NCBI RefSeq assembly: GCF_014640195.1
Contig: NZ_BMGM01000002.1
Span: 248,001 to 312,000, forward strand
Source of the DNA: Psychroflexus planctonicus
GTDB taxonomy: Bacteria; Bacteroidota; Bacteroidia; Flavobacteriales; Flavobacteriaceae
Reading direction: 5' to 3'
DNA: 64,000 bases
Below are positions 62,780 through 64,000 of the stretch, one piece after another. The notes below the pieces were generated by a model. That model ran no database searches. It had not been told where the DNA came from and saw nothing but the letters and a program-made list of their open reading frames with translations. Position 1 is the stretch's first letter; each line of letters opens with the position of its first letter. The translations under genes and the position numbers were made by a program.

Positions 62780-63427
62780 ATGAAATTTACGCTGACAATC
62801 ATATTGACACTTTTCACTTTCTTGACCTATGGACAAGCAAACAATGACACAATAAAAGTCATTGCGAAACAAATTTCACCAGGACAAGGAAGCAAAATTT
62901 ATATAGCCGAGTATAAAGTAATTAAAGTTGTTAAAGGAACTTTGACCAATGACACCATTAAAGTCGGTTATTACTTTTACAATGAATTTCAAAATGCACC
63001 TGACACGGCATTACTTAACTTGACAACCTACACAGGCGACACGAAGACGACTGACTATTATATATTTCCTGACTATGACGCAAAAAAGGGGATTGAGAAA
63101 GTAAAACTATCATTTGTGGACTTTGACTATTGGGAAGGTTGTGAGACGGGTAAAGGAGAATGCAAACCGTTGACTTTTATTCGTAGTTCAAATGACGAAA
63201 ATTGGTATTTATTTATGCCGTGCGGTGGGACAGCGACTACCGTTACACTGTCAAAACAAACAGGAATTCCGAAAGAGAACGAAGCAATACAGAAAAGCGA
63301 AATATCATATTCTGATTGCCCACCAACTTTTGACTTGACAAACTTGAAGGACGGAAAATATTTTGCTTATATGTTGGCTTGTGGACTTGGTGGACAAATA
63401 GAAATTAACCTGACGACAAAGGAATGA
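62780..63427 (+). CDS. Secreted Cys-containing protein (cassette 19)
   Basis: This 215-residue protein has a signal peptide (LTIILTLFTFLTYGQ). The mature part starts NDTIKVIAKQISPGQGSKIYIAEYKVIKVVKGTLTNDTIKVGYYF, an OB/TIMP-like strand pattern, and carries cysteines in WEGCETGKGECKP, MPCGG, SDCPP and LACGLG that may form disulfides. No function is known. Cassette ends: GTTATAGGGC / GCCCTATAAC. Confidence 0.72.
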   Translation: MKFTLTIILTLFTFLTYGQANNDTIKVIAKQISPGQGSKIYIAEYKVIKVVKGTLTNDTIKVGYYFYNEFQNAPDTALLNLTTYTGDTKTTDYYIFPDYDAKKGIEKVKLSFVDFDYWEGCETGKGECKPLTFIRSSNDENWYLFMPCGGTATTVTLSKQTGIPKENEAIQKSEISYSDCPPTFDLTNLKDGKYFAYMLACGLGGQIEINLTTKE

Positions 63428-63440
63428 CAAGAAAAACGCC

Positions 63441-63568
63441 CTATAACAGCACCTACCCAAAAGTGGCGGTTCAGTGGTTAAACCAAGCTTTGTGTTTCTA
63501 TCAAGGTTTGTGCTTGGTTGAAAGTGAATCGCTTCGAAATCGCCACCTTCGGGTAGCTGCAAAACGTT
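63441..63568 (+). repeat. attC-like site 19 (divergent class)
   Basis: CTATAAC, CTACCC with GGGTAG, GTGGCGG with CCGCCAC-like CGCCAC, terminal GTT 63566-63568. Stem sequence is unrelated to the main class. Confidence 0.85.
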
Positions 63569-63635
63569 GTAAGCAATTTGAGCTGAAAATAAACATCTAA
63601 GATTAAATTCAAATGATAATAAATAAAATCATATT

Positions 63636-64000
63636 TTGAAAAAAGTTGATTCTTTTTCAATGAAAAATGACTGGGAGATATTTGAAAAATTGACTAGTGT
63701 GTTTCAATTTTTATTTGGAATTGTAATTCTTTATGCAACATATTGGAGAGTCTTTTATGATTTTGACTCTGGATTAAACGAATATGTTTTTTCAAAAGGC
63801 AAAGTGGATTATTATGAATTTATCACTAACGAATATTTTTCACTAATACTTGGTATTATAGGAATTGTTGGTGGAATAAATTGGTTTTTTTACAAAACTA
63901 ATGGATGGCTTTTGACTCTATTATTTTGGTTTTCACTCGGGTTTTCGACTTCAGTGATATTTTATGATTTTATGAATTACAGCTCATATAATATGACATC
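63636..64000 (+). CDS. Membrane protein, partial (cassette 20)
   Basis: The ORF runs off the window. The start is TTG 63636 (or ATG 63660). The visible 121 residues include hydrophobic helices (FQFLFGIVILYATYWRVF, YFSLILGIIGIVGGINWFFY and GWLLTLLFWFSLGFSTSVIF). Several membrane proteins of this kind are carried in the array. No family is recognised. Confidence 0.62.
   Translation, partial: MKKVDSFSMKNDWEIFEKLTSVFQFLFGIVILYATYWRVFYDFDSGLNEYVFSKGKVDYYEFITNEYFSLILGIIGIVGGINWFFYKTNGWLLTLLFWFSLGFSTSVIFYDFMNYSSYNMT

Noticed and set aside
42807..63568. Regularly recurring ~130-bp repeats as a CRISPR array
   Set aside because: Repeats are far too long, internally palindromic at several levels, and separated by 0.4 to 5.3 kb of mostly coding DNA. 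There are no cas genes.

Overview
The window is AT-rich DNA that reads as a Flavobacteriaceae-like member of Bacteroidota. The evidence is SusC-style TonB receptors with a carboxypeptidase-like N-terminal domain, DUF5686, DUF6146 and DUF6787 family proteins, Cys-Ser-Asp-Asp lipoproteins, no obvious Shine-Dalgarno sequences, and TAnnTTTG-type -7 boxes. I saw no rRNA or tRNA gene and no transposase.

Region 1 (1 to about 17.3 kb) is mostly ordinary chromosome. It opens with a 202-bp tandem repeat grown from the 3' end of a DUF1853 gene. Next come deoC-deoD (deoxynucleoside catabolism), two lipoproteins (one OmpA-like), a three-gene flavoprotein / methyltransferase / type III polyketide synthase operon, a feoA-feoB-small Cys-rich protein operon for Fe(II) uptake, an amine-oxidase-like flavoprotein, and a nucleoside deaminase. 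These are followed by a minus-strand run: DUF6671-like, Sua5/TsaC, dihydroorotase, SbtA-like permease.

Region 2 (about 17.3 to 24.3 kb) is an accessory island. It holds a three-gene HipBST-like module and a second HipB-HipA pair, with three near-identical blocks of GC-rich palindromic repeats around them. It also holds wreckage of a type IIG restriction enzyme and of a SIR2-like gene. Inside it, in reverse orientation, sits a toxin-antitoxin cassette whose ends match an integron-type recombination site, disrupted by a small palindromic insertion.

Region 3 (about 24.3 to 40.3 kb) is core-like: mnmE, a three-repeat fasciclin lipoprotein with a cupredoxin-like tail, a TonB receptor operon, RlpA/SPOR, serC and a serA-like dehydrogenase, an ECF sigma factor with a probable membrane partner, TraB/GumN, DUF5686 and Rrf2.

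Region 4 (about 40.4 kb to the right end) is the highlight: a chromosomal integron-like array. A tyrosine recombinase with all catalytic residues, but without the insert typical of IntI, is followed 28 bp later by the first cassette junction. I count 19 complete cassettes and a twentieth that runs off the window. Each ends in an attC-like site of roughly 130 bp with nested inverted repeats. In almost every cassette the first 7-10 bases are the reverse complement of the bases just before the attC, as expected if cassettes circularise through G^TT. The recombinase is transcribed in the same direction as the cassettes, opposite to the classical layout. Cargo includes an OLD-like nuclease, a ParE/RelE-type TA pair, a complete three-gene restriction-modification cassette of 5.4 kb, lipoproteins, membrane proteins, a DUF6933 protein and a TPR protein. 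Five cassettes have no convincing gene. Three of these share a conserved 11-12 bp long-range inverted repeat and look like structured non-coding cassettes; two of the three are diverged copies of one another.
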